A DNA stretch of 64,000 nucleotides from Pseudomonadota bacterium (GCA_023423935.1 JAFAEQ010000006.1:62001-126000); one strand, 5' to 3'. Counted from the first letter of the stretch, positions 47,294-56,100 are shown. Numbers and translations are program-made. The notes: generated from the sequence alone by a model not told the origin.

Positions 47294-47443
47294 TCATGTC
47301 GACATTTGTGTGATGCTCGCGCGCGCCGTGAGCGACTGAATGCCCAGCGCACCCATTGCAAGACTTGCGCTCACGATCACGACGGACAGAGCAAAGCAAA
47401 TGGCATTCTTGAGCGAGGCGAACGGAAGAGCGGAAGCTGACAT
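47294..47443 (-). CDS. 49-aa single-helix membrane protein
   Basis: Only 49 residues, but AAGGAG sits 6 bases before ATG 47443, a clear ribosome site. The protein has a short N-terminus (MSASALPFASLKN), one hydrophobic helix (AICFALSVVIVSASLAMGALGI) and a short polar tail ending in TQMST. Convergent with the TonB receptor. No family recognised; it may be a small membrane regulator or a secreted peptide. Confidence 0.65.
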   Translation of the reverse strand: MSASALPFASLKNAICFALSVVIVSASLAMGALGIQSLTARASITQMST

Positions 47444-47747
47444 GGCGATCTCCTTCAGTGAATGTGTCCACGAGGTCGGTTCGCCATAGGTATTGCAGCT
47501 GCCGTGCCAGTGAGTTTTTGCGGAGGAGCGATTGCGCAAACGCTGAAGAAAAAGAGAAATTCAGGCTCTCGCGTCTCTGCGGACCGGTCCACGCTGCGAA
47601 TACAGATGTCCGGTTGTGTCCGAACGGACGGATGCGTTGTCCGCGTGCTGCCAGCCGTCGAGCATCGAGCGATGCAGAGGGATGGGTGCGAGAACCACTC
47701 GATGTGGCCGGATCGGTACGCTTCGTGACAGACGCTCCGTGAGCTGA
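47444..47747. other. Spacer with no supported gene
   Basis: About 300 bp between the 49-aa gene and the palindrome before the DUF1272 gene. Several short open frames exist on both strands but none has a ribosome site or family-like sequence. Confidence 0.5.
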
Positions 47748-47766
47748 ACGCATACCTTGTATGCGT
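47748..47766. promoter_or_regulatory. Palindrome ACGCATAC-N3-GTATGCGT
   Basis: Perfect 8-bp arms with a 3-nt centre, ending 6 bases before the AGGAGG of the DUF1272 gene. As DNA it looks like an operator; as RNA it would be a tight hairpin next to the ribosome site. Confidence 0.5.
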
Positions 47767-47784
47767 CATCTCAGGAGGCGTTTC

Positions 47785-48051
47785 ATGCTTCAGCTACGGC
47801 CGAACTGCGAATGTTGCGATCGCGATCTGCCGCCGGAGTCGACGGAGGCAATGATCTGCACGTTCGAATGCACGTTCTGCGCGAACTGCGCGACGGACAA
47901 GCTCGATAACTTCTGCCCCAACTGCGGCGGTGAACTGATCAGACGACCGCGTCGACCCGCCGCAAAACTATCGAAGTTCCCTGCTTCGACGAAGCGAGTG
48001 CGGAAGGAAAACGGATGCGAGTCGGATCGATTTCGACTGCCTAGCGCCTAG
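47785..48051 (+). CDS. DUF1272-family small zinc protein
   Basis: 88 aa. The CECC, CTFECTFCANC and FCPNC cysteine clusters match DUF1272, a short zinc-ribbon family with no assigned function. AGGAGG lies 6 bases before ATG 47785, which excludes an in-frame start 24 bases upstream. The normal family core ends near residue 60. The tail (RRPRRPAAKLSK and beyond) is basic, and its last residues and the stop codon are encoded by a CCTAG heptamer array. Confidence 0.88.
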   Translation: MLQLRPNCECCDRDLPPESTEAMICTFECTFCANCATDKLDNFCPNCGGELIRRPRRPAAKLSKFPASTKRVRKENGCESDRFRLPSA

Positions 48052-48070
48052 TGCCTAGTCCCTAGTTCCT
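48039..48070. repeat. CCTAG heptamer array spanning the DUF1272 stop codon
   Basis: Four consecutive 7-bp units (GCCTAGC, GCCTAGT, GCCTAGT, CCCTAGT), then TCCT. The TAG stop of the DUF1272 gene lies in unit 2. It sits between convergent genes (egtD ends at 48078), as does the related array at 14393-14549. Confidence 0.8.
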
Positions 48071-48077
48071 GGCTGCT

Positions 48078-49046
48078 CTATTGCAGCTTCGCCGGCTCGA
48101 GCAGCTGCACGCAGAATTTCCGCTCCACATCGGTCCAGGTGCGCGAGGCAACCAGATGGGCCGAGGAGGCGAGGTTCGCAAAGCTCTCGAGCGTGTATTT
48201 GTGGCAATACTCGGTGCGGATGTGTTCACCGCGGCGGAAGGACACGCGCGTGCCCGCGAGTTCGATCGTCTGATCGCGCTTGCTGATCAGATGCATCTCG
48301 ATGCGGCTTTCGGCTTCCATCCACATCGCGCGATGCTCGAACGAGTCGATGTCGAAGTTGGTGCCGAGCTCGCGGTTCAGGTGACGCAGCGCATTCAGAT
48401 TGAATTCGGCCGTGACACCTGCGGTGTCGTTGTAAGCGCGCTCGAGCACTTCGCGGTCCTTTTTCAGATCGAAGCCGATCAGTACCGCGCCTTCCTTGCC
48501 TACGAGCGAGCGCATGCTCGACAGCAATGCGCGGGCAGCCTCGGGGCTGAAGTTGCCCAGCGTCGAGCCGGGAAAGTAGACCACCTGCCGATGCGCGCGC
48601 GAAAGATGTCGCGGCAGCTCGAATGGCTGAGTGAAATCCGCGCACACAGGAACGATGCGCAGCGATGGGTAGTCCCGCGCCAGTGTGCTGGCCGCATCGA
48701 ACAGATGCTCTCGCGCGATATCGACGGGAACGTAGGCCCACGGCGCAACGAGGTGATCGAGCAGCAGTCGCGTCTTGAAGCTGGTGCCGCTGCCGAACTC
48801 GACGAGCGCGGCCTGCGGGCCAATGAGCTGAGCCATCTCTTCGGAATGCTCTTCCATGATGGCGAGCTCCGTGCGCGTCAGATAATACTCGGGCAGCTCG
48901 CAGATACTGTCGAACAGCGATGAGCCGAATTCGTCGTAGAACCAGACAGGAGAAAGCTCTTTGGGAGACTTACGCAGCCCGGCGAGCACATCGCTGGTGA
49001 GCTGATCGATGTTGGTCGCGGTTGCGACGCTGGGCTGCTTCGACAT
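48078..49046 (-). CDS. egtD: L-histidine N(alpha)-methyltransferase
   Basis: 322 aa, standard EgtD length. Family phrases: PKELSPVWFYDEFGSSLFDSICELPEYYLTRTELAIM, SAM site LVEFGSGTSFKTRLLLDHL, YVPVDIAREHL, YFPGSTLGNFSP, GFDLKKDREVLERAYNDTAGVTAEFN, SFRRGEHIRTEYCHKY. It trimethylates histidine to hercynine, the first step of ergothioneine synthesis. Lies 21 bp after egtB on the same strand, giving an egtB-egtD operon. Confidence 0.96.
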   Translation of the reverse strand: MSKQPSVATATNIDQLTSDVLAGLRKSPKELSPVWFYDEFGSSLFDSICELPEYYLTRTELAIMEEHSEEMAQLIGPQAALVEFGSGTSFKTRLLLDHLVAPWAYVPVDIAREHLFDAASTLARDYPSLRIVPVCADFTQPFELPRHLSRAHRQVVYFPGSTLGNFSPEAARALLSSMRSLVGKEGAVLIGFDLKKDREVLERAYNDTAGVTAEFNLNALRHLNRELGTNFDIDSFEHRAMWMEAESRIEMHLISKRDQTIELAGTRVSFRRGEHIRTEYCHKYTLESFANLASSAHLVASRTWTDVERKFCVQLLEPAKLQ

Positions 49047-49067
49047 TCCGTTTCCTCAAACTTTCGG

Positions 49068-50357
49068 TCAGTGATTACGTGCCAGACGGAGGCCCATGAA
49101 CTGCCAACGCGCATCCGGGTAGAAGAAGTTCCTGTACGTCGCGCGGATGTGATCGGCGGGCGTGACGCACGAACCGCCTCGTAGCACGAGTTGATTGCAC
49201 ATGAACTTGCCGTTGTACTCGCCGATGGGTCCCGAGGGTGCGCGATAACCTGGATATGCCACGTACGGCGATGCAGTCCATTCCCACACATCGCCATAGA
49301 ACTGACGCAGCCTCGCCGGCGCGGACACCGGTTGTGGATGCAGTGGCGCATCCTCGATGTTCGCGAGCAGATTACCGGCGATGGGTAGGCTCTGCGCTGC
49401 GAGCTCCCACTCCGCCTCGGTGGGCAAACGCGCGCCAGCCCATCTGGCATATGCATCCGCTTCATAGAAACTCAAGTGACACACGGGCGCGACAGGGTCG
49501 AGCGGTTGCACCCCGCTCAAGGTGAATTCGGAGTCGAGCGTCTCCGACCAATACAGTGGACGCGTCCATCCCTGCGTGCTCACCGTCGACCATCCATCGG
49601 AGAGCCAGAAATCGGCGCGGCGATAACCGCCGTCGCGAATGAATTCGCGATACTCCGCGTTCGTCACGAGACGATCCGCGAGCGAATAGTCCTCCACGAG
49701 CACGCGATGTCGCGGCGATTCGTTATCGAAGCAGAAATGTTTTCCCGTCGCACCGATCTCGAAGACCCCGCCGTCGAACGACACGAAACGAGAAGCTGTG
49801 CTTTCGCAAGGCGTGACTTTCGTCGTCATCCTGCGGTACGTGGGCCGCAGTGGATTGCTGAAGAACAAATGCTTCAGATCCGTGAGCATCAATTCCTGAT
49901 GCTGCTGTTCGTGATTCAGACCGAGCGTCACGATGTCATGCAGCCGCTCGGCGATGTCGGCGTGAGCGAGCAGCCGATGCATCTGTTCGTCGACATGAAG
50001 CCGGTATCGCCTCACTTCAGCGACGGTGGGCCGCGTGAGCAATCCGCGCCGCGGGCGCTCATGCATCGGCCCGACGGTCTGATAGTACGAGTTGAAGAGG
50101 TAGCTGAACTCCTCGCTGTAGGGACGGAACTGACGCCCGTACGGCTTCAGGACGAACTGTTCGAAGAACCAGCTCGTATGGGCCAGATGCCATTTGGCCG
50201 GACTGCAGTCCGGCATGCTCTGTACGACGTAGTCCTCCAGCTCCAGCGGCTCGCAGATCGCTAACGTCGAGGCCCGTACGCTCAAGTAACGCTCGGCCAG
50301 CGATGGCGGCAAGGGCACGCTGCGTTGCGTGGAAAGCTGAGTCTCGACCGTCGCCAT
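49068..50357 (-). CDS. egtB: Ergothioneine biosynthesis sulfoxide synthase
   Basis: 429 aa. N-terminal DinB-like domain with the iron ligands (AKWHLAHTSWFFEQF, LNHEQQHQEL). C-terminal formylglycine-enzyme-like domain (ESPRHRVLVEDYSLADRLVTNAEY, GARLPTEAEWE, GDVWEWTASPY, LRGGSCVTP). It is a non-haem iron enzyme joining hercynine with cysteine or glutathione-derived sulfur to form the sulfoxide. AAGGAG lies 6 bases before the ATG. No egtA, egtC or egtE is in the window; proteobacteria often use only egtB and egtD plus a general lyase. Confidence 0.95.
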   Translation of the reverse strand: MATVETQLSTQRSVPLPPSLAERYLSVRASTLAICEPLELEDYVVQSMPDCSPAKWHLAHTSWFFEQFVLKPYGRQFRPYSEEFSYLFNSYYQTVGPMHERPRRGLLTRPTVAEVRRYRLHVDEQMHRLLAHADIAERLHDIVTLGLNHEQQHQELMLTDLKHLFFSNPLRPTYRRMTTKVTPCESTASRFVSFDGGVFEIGATGKHFCFDNESPRHRVLVEDYSLADRLVTNAEYREFIRDGGYRRADFWLSDGWSTVSTQGWTRPLYWSETLDSEFTLSGVQPLDPVAPVCHLSFYEADAYARWAGARLPTEAEWELAAQSLPIAGNLLANIEDAPLHPQPVSAPARLRQFYGDVWEWTASPYVAYPGYRAPSGPIGEYNGKFMCNQLVLRGGSCVTPADHIRATYRNFFYPDARWQFMGLRLARNH

Positions 50358-50567
50358 GGCGACTCCTTATATATCTGCGGCAGACAGGCGATGCATTCCA
50401 ACGCGCTGTGGCCGCCAAAGTTGCACCCTTGGCCCCAGTTGCCAATAGAAACAGCCGCTTACCGAGGCCTCCTCACTGGACAGTACCAGTGCGCAGGCGG
50501 CCAAGTCTGGGATGGTTCTGCTAAAAGGACGCATAGCGCGTTCAGCCGCCCCGGGTCGGCTTTTTCC

Positions 50568-50598
50568 TTGACGGCCCGCCGCCCCGCCGGTCTAATAC
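50568..50598 (+). promoter_or_regulatory. Sigma70-like promoter of tRNA-Phe
   Basis: TTGACG at 50568-50573 and TCTAAT/TAATAC at 50591-50598 (spacer 17-19 bp) lie about 55 bp before the tRNA, the usual arrangement for a tRNA promoter. The rest of 50358-50653 holds nothing further. Confidence 0.6.
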
Positions 50599-50653
50599 GC
50601 GCCCTCTGGCCGTTCTGACCAGAGCCTCAGCGGGCCGAAGCGCCCCACACCAT

Positions 50654-50729
<76 letters not shown>

Positions 50730-51005
50730 TTCTTTCAATAACTTACACTCGATTGAGTTTCGCCTATGCGGTGTCATGTAGGCGCGGTGTAGGCATGCGT
50801 TGCGTGCTCGGATGTGTTTTGTGCGCGCGTTAATTCGCGGCGTTCGTGCGTCTAATTGTTTCGTGTGTGAATCACGCACATACTGTGTATCGCAACTCGG
50901 TGCGGCGTAAAAACGTTCGATTTGATGTCAATGAGAAATGCGCCCACTTTTCGCGTTAAAAACGCGTGCTACGCTGCTTCGTGCTGAAACTGGAAGGGGA
51001 ATTCC

Positions 51006-51224
51006 ATGAGCAAATTGCTTGAGCTTCCTCGCGGCCTGAATTCGTTGATAGCTGCGTATGAGGCGATCAGGGATGCATCGACACCAGCTCAGAACGATAT
51101 CGCCAAGTTGTACGAACAGCATTTCGTAACTGCGGTGCCGCCGAGCAACGTTCGCGCCCCCGATTTCGAGCGCGTGTCTTTGATCGACCCAAACATCAGA
51201 ACTTTCGTTCGCGCGAACACTTAA
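51006..51224 (+). CDS. 72-aa protein upstream of SDH protease, unknown function
   Basis: 72 aa, helical at the N-terminus (LNSLIAAYEAIRDASTPAQNDIAKLYEQHF). AAGGGGA lies 5 bases before the ATG. It ends 13 bp before the SDH-type protease and is clearly in an operon with it. No family recognised. Codon use is less GC-rich than in the flanking genes. It may be a substrate, adaptor or regulator of the protease. Confidence 0.72.
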   Translation: MSKLLELPRGLNSLIAAYEAIRDASTPAQNDIAKLYEQHFVTAVPPSNVRAPDFERVSLIDPNIRTFVRANT

Positions 51225-51237
51225 TCGCAGCTTCGCT

Positions 51238-52263
51238 ATGCCAGGATGGAGTAGTGTTCTCGAAGAAATCGGGAAGCGGCAGCGCGACGGCCAACACGCC
51301 GTCGATTTAATCCGTCGCAAGTATCTCAAGAATCTCCATCAGCACACTGGGCGGAACGTAATCGCGTATTACTCCGGCTGGCTGCATAGGTCACCCGGCA
51401 CGCCAAATTTGCAGGTCGGTGACGACGACATGAATGCTTTCATGGCGGCGGTTCACCAGATGAAGCGTGACAAGGGCTTGGACCTAATCCTGCACACACC
51501 CGGCGGCGATATCGCTGCTACTGAAGCGCTGGTGAAGTATCTGTGGACGATGTTCAAGAAGGACATCCGTGTCATCGTCCCGCAGCTCGCGATGTCGGCC
51601 GGCACCATGATTGCTTGTTCGTCTAAGCAAATCGTCATGGGGACGCATTCGAGTCTTGGCCCGATTGATCCGCAAATATTCGGAATGCCCGCGCAGGCCA
51701 TCTTGGAAGAATTCCAGCTGGCTATAGAGAACATCAAGAAAGACCCTGCTAGCACGCCTCTTTGGCAGCAAATCGTTTCGAGATATCACCCGTCGTTCTT
51801 GGTTGAGTGCGTGCAAGCTATCAAGTGGTCCAAGGAAATGGTCCACAAGTGGCTGTCCGAAAACATGTTCGACGGTGATGCAGATAAGGAAGCCGCTGCG
51901 CAAAAGATCGTTGACTACTTGGGCGATCACGCGACCACGGCCACACACGCGCGCCATCTGCCGTTGGCGAAGTGCGAAGAAATCGGCCTTAAGGTTCTCA
52001 AGCTGGAAGACGACAAGAAGCTGCAAGACTTGGTGCTGACTGTGCATCACGCCTATATGCACACCTTCTCTTTGTCGGCGGCAATCAAAATCACTGAGAA
52101 TCATTTGGGCGTCGCCACTGTTTTGATGGGTGTGATGGCGCAAGCGAAGCAACAGCCAACTCCTGGTAACGCCGTTGTACTTGGGCCGGCGCAACCCCCG
52201 GCGCCTACTGTCACTCCACCTGTGGTGGAAGAGAACCCGCCGCCAGAACCCGCTGCTGCTTAG
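51238..52263 (+). CDS. SDH-type (ClpP/crotonase fold) serine proteinase
   Basis: 341 aa. The ClpP-like core reads DLILHTPGGDIAATEALVKYLW, then VIVPQLAMSAGTMIACSSKQIVMG (Ser in the M-S-A-G-T nucleophile elbow) and SSLGPIDPQI, matching the serine dehydrogenase proteinase (SDH/SppA-like) family. The C-terminus is helical and ends in a Pro-rich tail. No membrane helix is obvious. It follows the 72-aa gene by 13 bp. Such proteases are often in accessory regions. Position after tRNA-Phe and lower GC suggest horizontal acquisition. Biological substrate unknown. Confidence 0.88.
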   Translation: MPGWSSVLEEIGKRQRDGQHAVDLIRRKYLKNLHQHTGRNVIAYYSGWLHRSPGTPNLQVGDDDMNAFMAAVHQMKRDKGLDLILHTPGGDIAATEALVKYLWTMFKKDIRVIVPQLAMSAGTMIACSSKQIVMGTHSSLGPIDPQIFGMPAQAILEEFQLAIENIKKDPASTPLWQQIVSRYHPSFLVECVQAIKWSKEMVHKWLSENMFDGDADKEAAAQKIVDYLGDHATTATHARHLPLAKCEEIGLKVLKLEDDKKLQDLVLTVHHAYMHTFSLSAAIKITENHLGVATVLMGVMAQAKQQPTPGNAVVLGPAQPPAPTVTPPVVEENPPPEPAAA

Positions 52264-52768
52264 GCTCCGGAATTCACGCGCGTCCTGCGCGTTTCCAGTC
52301 GCTTGCCGTCGTGTTGCTCGAATGTGCCCAGCTCGTTTGCCGTGATGGTCAACACGTCGCGGTCCCACTGATACGTGCGTCCGTCTTCATCGGTGCCGGA
52401 CAGCACAGCCAACCCTGCACGGCGAATACGCATGAACACATTCGGCTGTACAGCGCTTCATCGGCGCCGCCCTGTTGGAGCGAAACATATAGACCAAGCG
52501 GTCATCGCCGCGCGCAGTGCGTAAGACGCACGCGCCCATTGAGTGGATGGCTTCGTCCACGTCGGCGCGTGCGTCCGCAGGACATCCACAAGATCGTCGA
52601 TGCCTTCACGCGCCAGATCGACATCCCGAAGATAAACCGGCCATTCAGCCGGCCATTGCAGGGCCGACCGGCATTCCAATGCATTGATTTCAGGGAGACT
52701 ATTCCCATCGATAATCCGGCCACAGAGCCGCCACGGGGACCGTTCTTGAGGCCAACCGCTGCTGAGCT
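52264..52768. other. Spacer with coding remnants, no intact gene
   Basis: About 505 bp. On the minus strand, phrases such as VYLRDVDLAREGIDDLVDVLRTHA (52600s) and GLAVLSGTDEDGRTYQWDRDVL (52350-52430) look protein-like but are broken by frame changes. It is probably the remains of a gene in the accessory stretch. Confidence 0.5.
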
Positions 52769-53255
52769 ATGCCCGCAGACGGCACAGAGGTGCTCGAGAA
52801 CCTGGCTTTCGACTTAGCTCGGGAGGCGAGCGAGCTTTCCGGTCAGCTGCTCGTCCGCCGGTCTGTCGCCGAGCTCGTGCGCTCGATGAATTGCTACTAC
52901 TCGAATCTCATCGAGGGGCACTACACGCATTCGCGAGACATCGATCGCGCTTTGGCCAACGACTATTCCACTGACCCACGCAAGCGTGATCTGCAACTCG
53001 AGGCGCGCGCATGTCGAAGTGCAGCGAATGATCGATGCGCGCGCAGATTTTCCCAGGCCACCCGCTTCGCGCGCATTCCTTGAATGGACGCATCGCGAGT
53101 TCTGTTCTCGACTGCCAGACAGCCTGCTCGTCGTTGAGAGCCCCGACACGCGTGAACGTCGAGCGCTGGTTCCCAAGGCTGTATCCGGCAGCTGCCTGAT
53201 GGATCGTGCGGCTCACGGCGGCATGGACTCGTGCGATCGAGGAACGGCAACGTGA
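52769..53255 (+). pseudogene. Frameshifted Fic-family protein, N-terminal half only
   Basis: Codons from ATG 52769 give FDLAREASELSGQLLVRRSV and MNCYYSNLIEGHYTHSRDIDRAL, the N-terminal helices of Fic proteins. SNLIEG fits the inhibitory (S/T)xxxE(G/N) motif. Near 53010, in a GCGCGC run, the Fic-like sequence moves to another frame: AHVEVQRMIDARADFPRPPASRAFLEWTHREF. The catalytic HPFxxGNGR core is absent, so it is a decayed Fic (AMP-transferase) gene. Confidence 0.8.
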
Positions 53256-53380
53256 TCTGCAGGTCGAAGTGCGCGCACATCGAGGTGCAGCGCATGATCG
53301 ATGTTGCGCAGATGTTCCCAGACCGGCTGCATCACGCGCGCTCATTCAGTGGACGCGCCGCGAGTTGTCGTCACCCGAGG
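53240..53380 (+). pseudogene. Second, diverged copy of the Fic fragment
   Basis: CGTGATCTGCAGGTCGAAGT onward repeats the piece at about 52985-53100 with many substitutions (QRDLQVEVRAH then VQRMIDV). It shares the same frame change at the GCGCGC run, so the copying appears to postdate the frameshift, or both reflect one older rearrangement. Confidence 0.65.
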
Positions 53381-53560
53381 GAAAGTTCTTGTATGTGACC
53401 AATCAAAGCACCCGAAGCGTGAGCGTCTACGCCATCGACCCAACGTCGGTTCGATCACGCGCGTGCCGGCGCTCCGTTGTCCGCCGCTCCAATGCGACCG
53501 GCAAACATCTCGTTCCTATCAAGCGGGTGACTCACGTCTACGATCCAGGTCATGCCTGCT
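53381..53560 (+). pseudogene. Beta-propeller (lactonase-like) fragment
   Basis: GKFLYVTNQSTRSVSVYAID matches the repeat blade of 7-bladed lactonase/YncE-type propeller proteins. The next blade piece (GSITRVPALRC, SNATGKHLV) is spread over different frames. It is joined directly to the Fic fragment and has no start or end of its own. Confidence 0.65.
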
Positions 53561-53590
53561 TGGATGTGGACGCCGATGACTCGACCGCGA

Positions 53591-53617
53591 AAGGGGACAG
53601 CTTTGAGCTGTCCCCTT
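53591..53617. terminator. Perfect 11-bp hairpin before the MDR oxidoreductase stop
   Basis: AAGGGGACAGC and GCTGTCCCCTT form a perfect stem with a 5-nt loop, 14 bases beyond the stop codon of the minus-strand oxidoreductase. It may end that transcript and closes the accessory stretch. Confidence 0.6.
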
Positions 53618-53630
53618 GGCTAATGACCGC

Positions 53631-54656
53631 TCATGCACGCTGAGTGGTCATCTCGATGACCACTTTGCCAAAGTGCTTTCCTGATTCCAGATGTAGATAC
53701 GCTTGCTGCGCGTCTGCGAAGTCGAAGATGCGATCGATGACAGGGGTGAGTTGCGCGGCGCCGACGAACCTTGCTAGATCCTCCAGCATCGCGCGACTCC
53801 CGACGTAAATGCCGGCGAGCTGCTTGGCACCGCCGATCACCGAGATGACATCGAGCTCGCTCGTGAAACCGCTCACGCCGCCGCCGAGTGCGATCGTGCC
53901 GGTCGCACTCGTCGCTGCAATCGAGCGAGCCAACGTATCGCGACCGCCCAACTCTGCAACCAAGCCGACACCCCGGCCGCGCGTCAGGCGCAACACTTCT
54001 TCGTGCCACTCCGGCGTTGTTCGGTAGTTCACGACGTCATCGGCGCCGAGCGCGCGCGCACGTTGCAGCTTCTCGTCACTTGATGACGTGATGATCGTGC
54101 GCAGCCCGGCCGCCTTCGCAAGCTGCAACGCCCATATCGAAACGCCGCCGGTGCCGAGCAGCAACACCGTCTCGCCGGGTTTGAGCGCAGCTGCCTCGAA
54201 CAGCATGTTCCACGCAGTGACTCCGGCACAGGACAGCGTCGAAGCTTGCGCGAAGTTGAGATGTTCCGGGAAATGAGCGAGCGCGTTCTCGTGCAGTACC
54301 ACCTCTTCCGCGAGCACACCGTCAGCGGAGCCGCCAAGCGCTCCGACGCTCTTCTCGGATGTGACCTCGCCGTCGATCCACGAGGGGAAGAAGGAAGTGA
54401 CGACACGGTCACCCACTCGAAAGCGAGTGACATCAGGACCGATTGCAATCACCTCGCCGGCAGCATCGGAACAGGGGATGACGGGCTGCCCGGAAGCAAG
54501 AGAGTAACTGCCGCGCGCGACCATCAAGTCTCGATAGTTCAACGACACCGCGCGCACTCGAAGACACACTTCATGTCCATTCGGTTTGCGCCGCGCGACC
54601 TCCTCGCGTGTGAGGCTTTGGATGTTTTGTCCGGGAACGATTCGATAGGCAAACAT
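53631..54656 (-). CDS. Zinc-type alcohol dehydrogenase-like oxidoreductase (MDR family)
   Basis: 341 aa. GroES-like N-terminal half (CLRVRAVSLNYRDLMVARG, VIPCSDAAGEVIAIGPDVTRFRVGDRV) and Rossmann domain (VLLLGTGGVSIWALQLAKAAGL). The catalytic-zinc ligands of classical alcohol dehydrogenases are not evident, so it belongs nearer the quinone-oxidoreductase-like members and likely reduces C=C or C=O with NADPH. Divergent from a LysR regulator (161 bp), the usual arrangement for a regulator and its target. Confidence 0.9.
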   Translation of the reverse strand: MFAYRIVPGQNIQSLTREEVARRKPNGHEVCLRVRAVSLNYRDLMVARGSYSLASGQPVIPCSDAAGEVIAIGPDVTRFRVGDRVVTSFFPSWIDGEVTSEKSVGALGGSADGVLAEEVVLHENALAHFPEHLNFAQASTLSCAGVTAWNMLFEAAALKPGETVLLLGTGGVSIWALQLAKAAGLRTIITSSSDEKLQRARALGADDVVNYRTTPEWHEEVLRLTRGRGVGLVAELGGRDTLARSIAATSATGTIALGGGVSGFTSELDVISVIGGAKQLAGIYVGSRAMLEDLARFVGAAQLTPVIDRIFDFADAQQAYLHLESGKHFGKVVIEMTTQRA

Positions 54657-54817
54657 AGGCAGCTCCGCGCGATCAGTGGGAATGCATGCATGCGAACTCG
54701 TTATGAGTCACACGAACCTAAATCGATGAGGCGGGAGCTAAGATATCGACGCACAAATGGCGCTGGTGGAGCGATTGGCGAACCACTGTGTCGTCCGCGG
54801 GGCGACAATCGAGAGTC

Positions 54818-55768
54818 ATGAGCGAGCGATTCGACAGCATCGAGCTATTCGTTGCCGCTGCGGAGTCCGGCAGTTTTGCGCAGGCGGCCGAGCGCTTGCG
54901 TGTGACGCGTTCCGCCGTGGCGAAAAGCATCGGACGATTGGAGCGTAAGCTCGGTGTCCGGCTGTTTCAGCGTACGACGCGCAGCCAAAGTCTCACGGAT
55001 GATGGCCGTTCGTACTACGAACGCTGCGTGCGTGCACTGTCCGAGCTGGATCAAGCAGAAGCGGTTTTTGCCGCCCGGCGCAGCGAGCCGAGCGGACGGT
55101 TGCGAGTGAGCGTGCCGGTCCTCTTCGGTCGTAAATGCATTGCACCGGTCCTCACGCGGTTGGCACGTCAATACCCGGCGTTGAGTGTCGAAGTATCGTT
55201 CTCCGACTGCGTCGTGGATCTGGTCGAGGAAGGCTATGACCTGGCCGTGCGCGTCGGCACGCTGCAGGACAGCAGCACGCTTGCCGCGCGCAGGCTGGGC
55301 AGACAACGCATGGCCATCTGCGCGGCGCCGTCATATCTCGCGGCGCACGGCACGCCGACCACGCTCGCCGAAATGGCAGAGCGCGATTGCATCGTCTATT
55401 CGCAAGGCGGCCGCTGCGCACCGTGGCGCGTGCGTGAGGGAGAAGAGGTGCTCGAGCTGCGGGCGGTGAGCCGCCTGGCCTTCGACGATCTGCAAGCGAT
55501 TGCAGATGCCGCCATAGCCGGTGCGGGATTCGCCTGGTTGCCGTGTTGGCTGCTCGCCCCACACATTTCGTCGGGAGAGCTCACGTTGGTGATGGACAGC
55601 GATCGCGTTCTGGGCAGGGACATTCACGCCGTCTGGCCGAAGACGCGTCATCTACCCATCAAGACACGGGCTGCGATCGATATGCTCGCGGTGCACGTGC
55701 CGGGCATGCTCGGCTATCCGGCGTCCCGCGAAGGAAGCGATGGCTTCTACGTGGCGGTGAACGCGTGA
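54818..55768 (+). CDS. LysR-family transcriptional regulator
   Basis: 316 aa. N-terminal HTH (FVAAAESGSFAQAAERLRVTRSAVAKSIGRLERKLGVRLFQRTTR) and LysR substrate-binding domain (GRLRVSVPVLFG, YDLAVRVGTLQDSS, AIAGAGFAWLP). ATG 54818 gives the standard LysR N-terminus; an in-frame start 30 bases upstream has no support. Likely controls the divergent oxidoreductase. Confidence 0.93.
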   Translation: MSERFDSIELFVAAAESGSFAQAAERLRVTRSAVAKSIGRLERKLGVRLFQRTTRSQSLTDDGRSYYERCVRALSELDQAEAVFAARRSEPSGRLRVSVPVLFGRKCIAPVLTRLARQYPALSVEVSFSDCVVDLVEEGYDLAVRVGTLQDSSTLAARRLGRQRMAICAAPSYLAAHGTPTTLAEMAERDCIVYSQGGRCAPWRVREGEEVLELRAVSRLAFDDLQAIADAAIAGAGFAWLPCWLLAPHISSGELTLVMDSDRVLGRDIHAVWPKTRHLPIKTRAAIDMLAVHVPGMLGYPASREGSDGFYVAVNA

Positions 55769-56100
55769 TGCGTATTCGCCGACAGTGTGCCGAGCTTCAT
55801 GCGAAGGGTCGCGATGAGCCCGGGCAGGTGTCAGATCAGTCGAACCAATGTGCAGGCGAGGGAATGCCGGATCTAATCGGCGCCTCCCATTCGGTGATGA
55901 TCCCGCGTCGCAGGGGGCCTGCTGGATGTCAGCGAGCGAACCGCCCCGTCCTGTGATTGCGCTTGTAGAGAAAGGCTTGCTGGTCTCGCAATCACGCAAG
56001 GCTCTGCTCGCTTGGATTTCCATCAGCGCTGTTGCGCGATGATTCGCGGTACGCGGCGAAGCGAGCGCGCGGATTCGCAGACCGGCACGGAAACACGGAG
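55769..56100. other. Spacer between convergent genes, nothing recognised
   Basis: About 330 bp between the LysR gene and the hairpin at 56101. Short open frames are present but none is convincing. Confidence 0.5.

Noticed and set aside
55652..56023. 123-codon minus-strand frame between the LysR and surface-protein genes
   Set aside because: It overlaps the end of the LysR gene, has no ribosome site and no family-like sequence.
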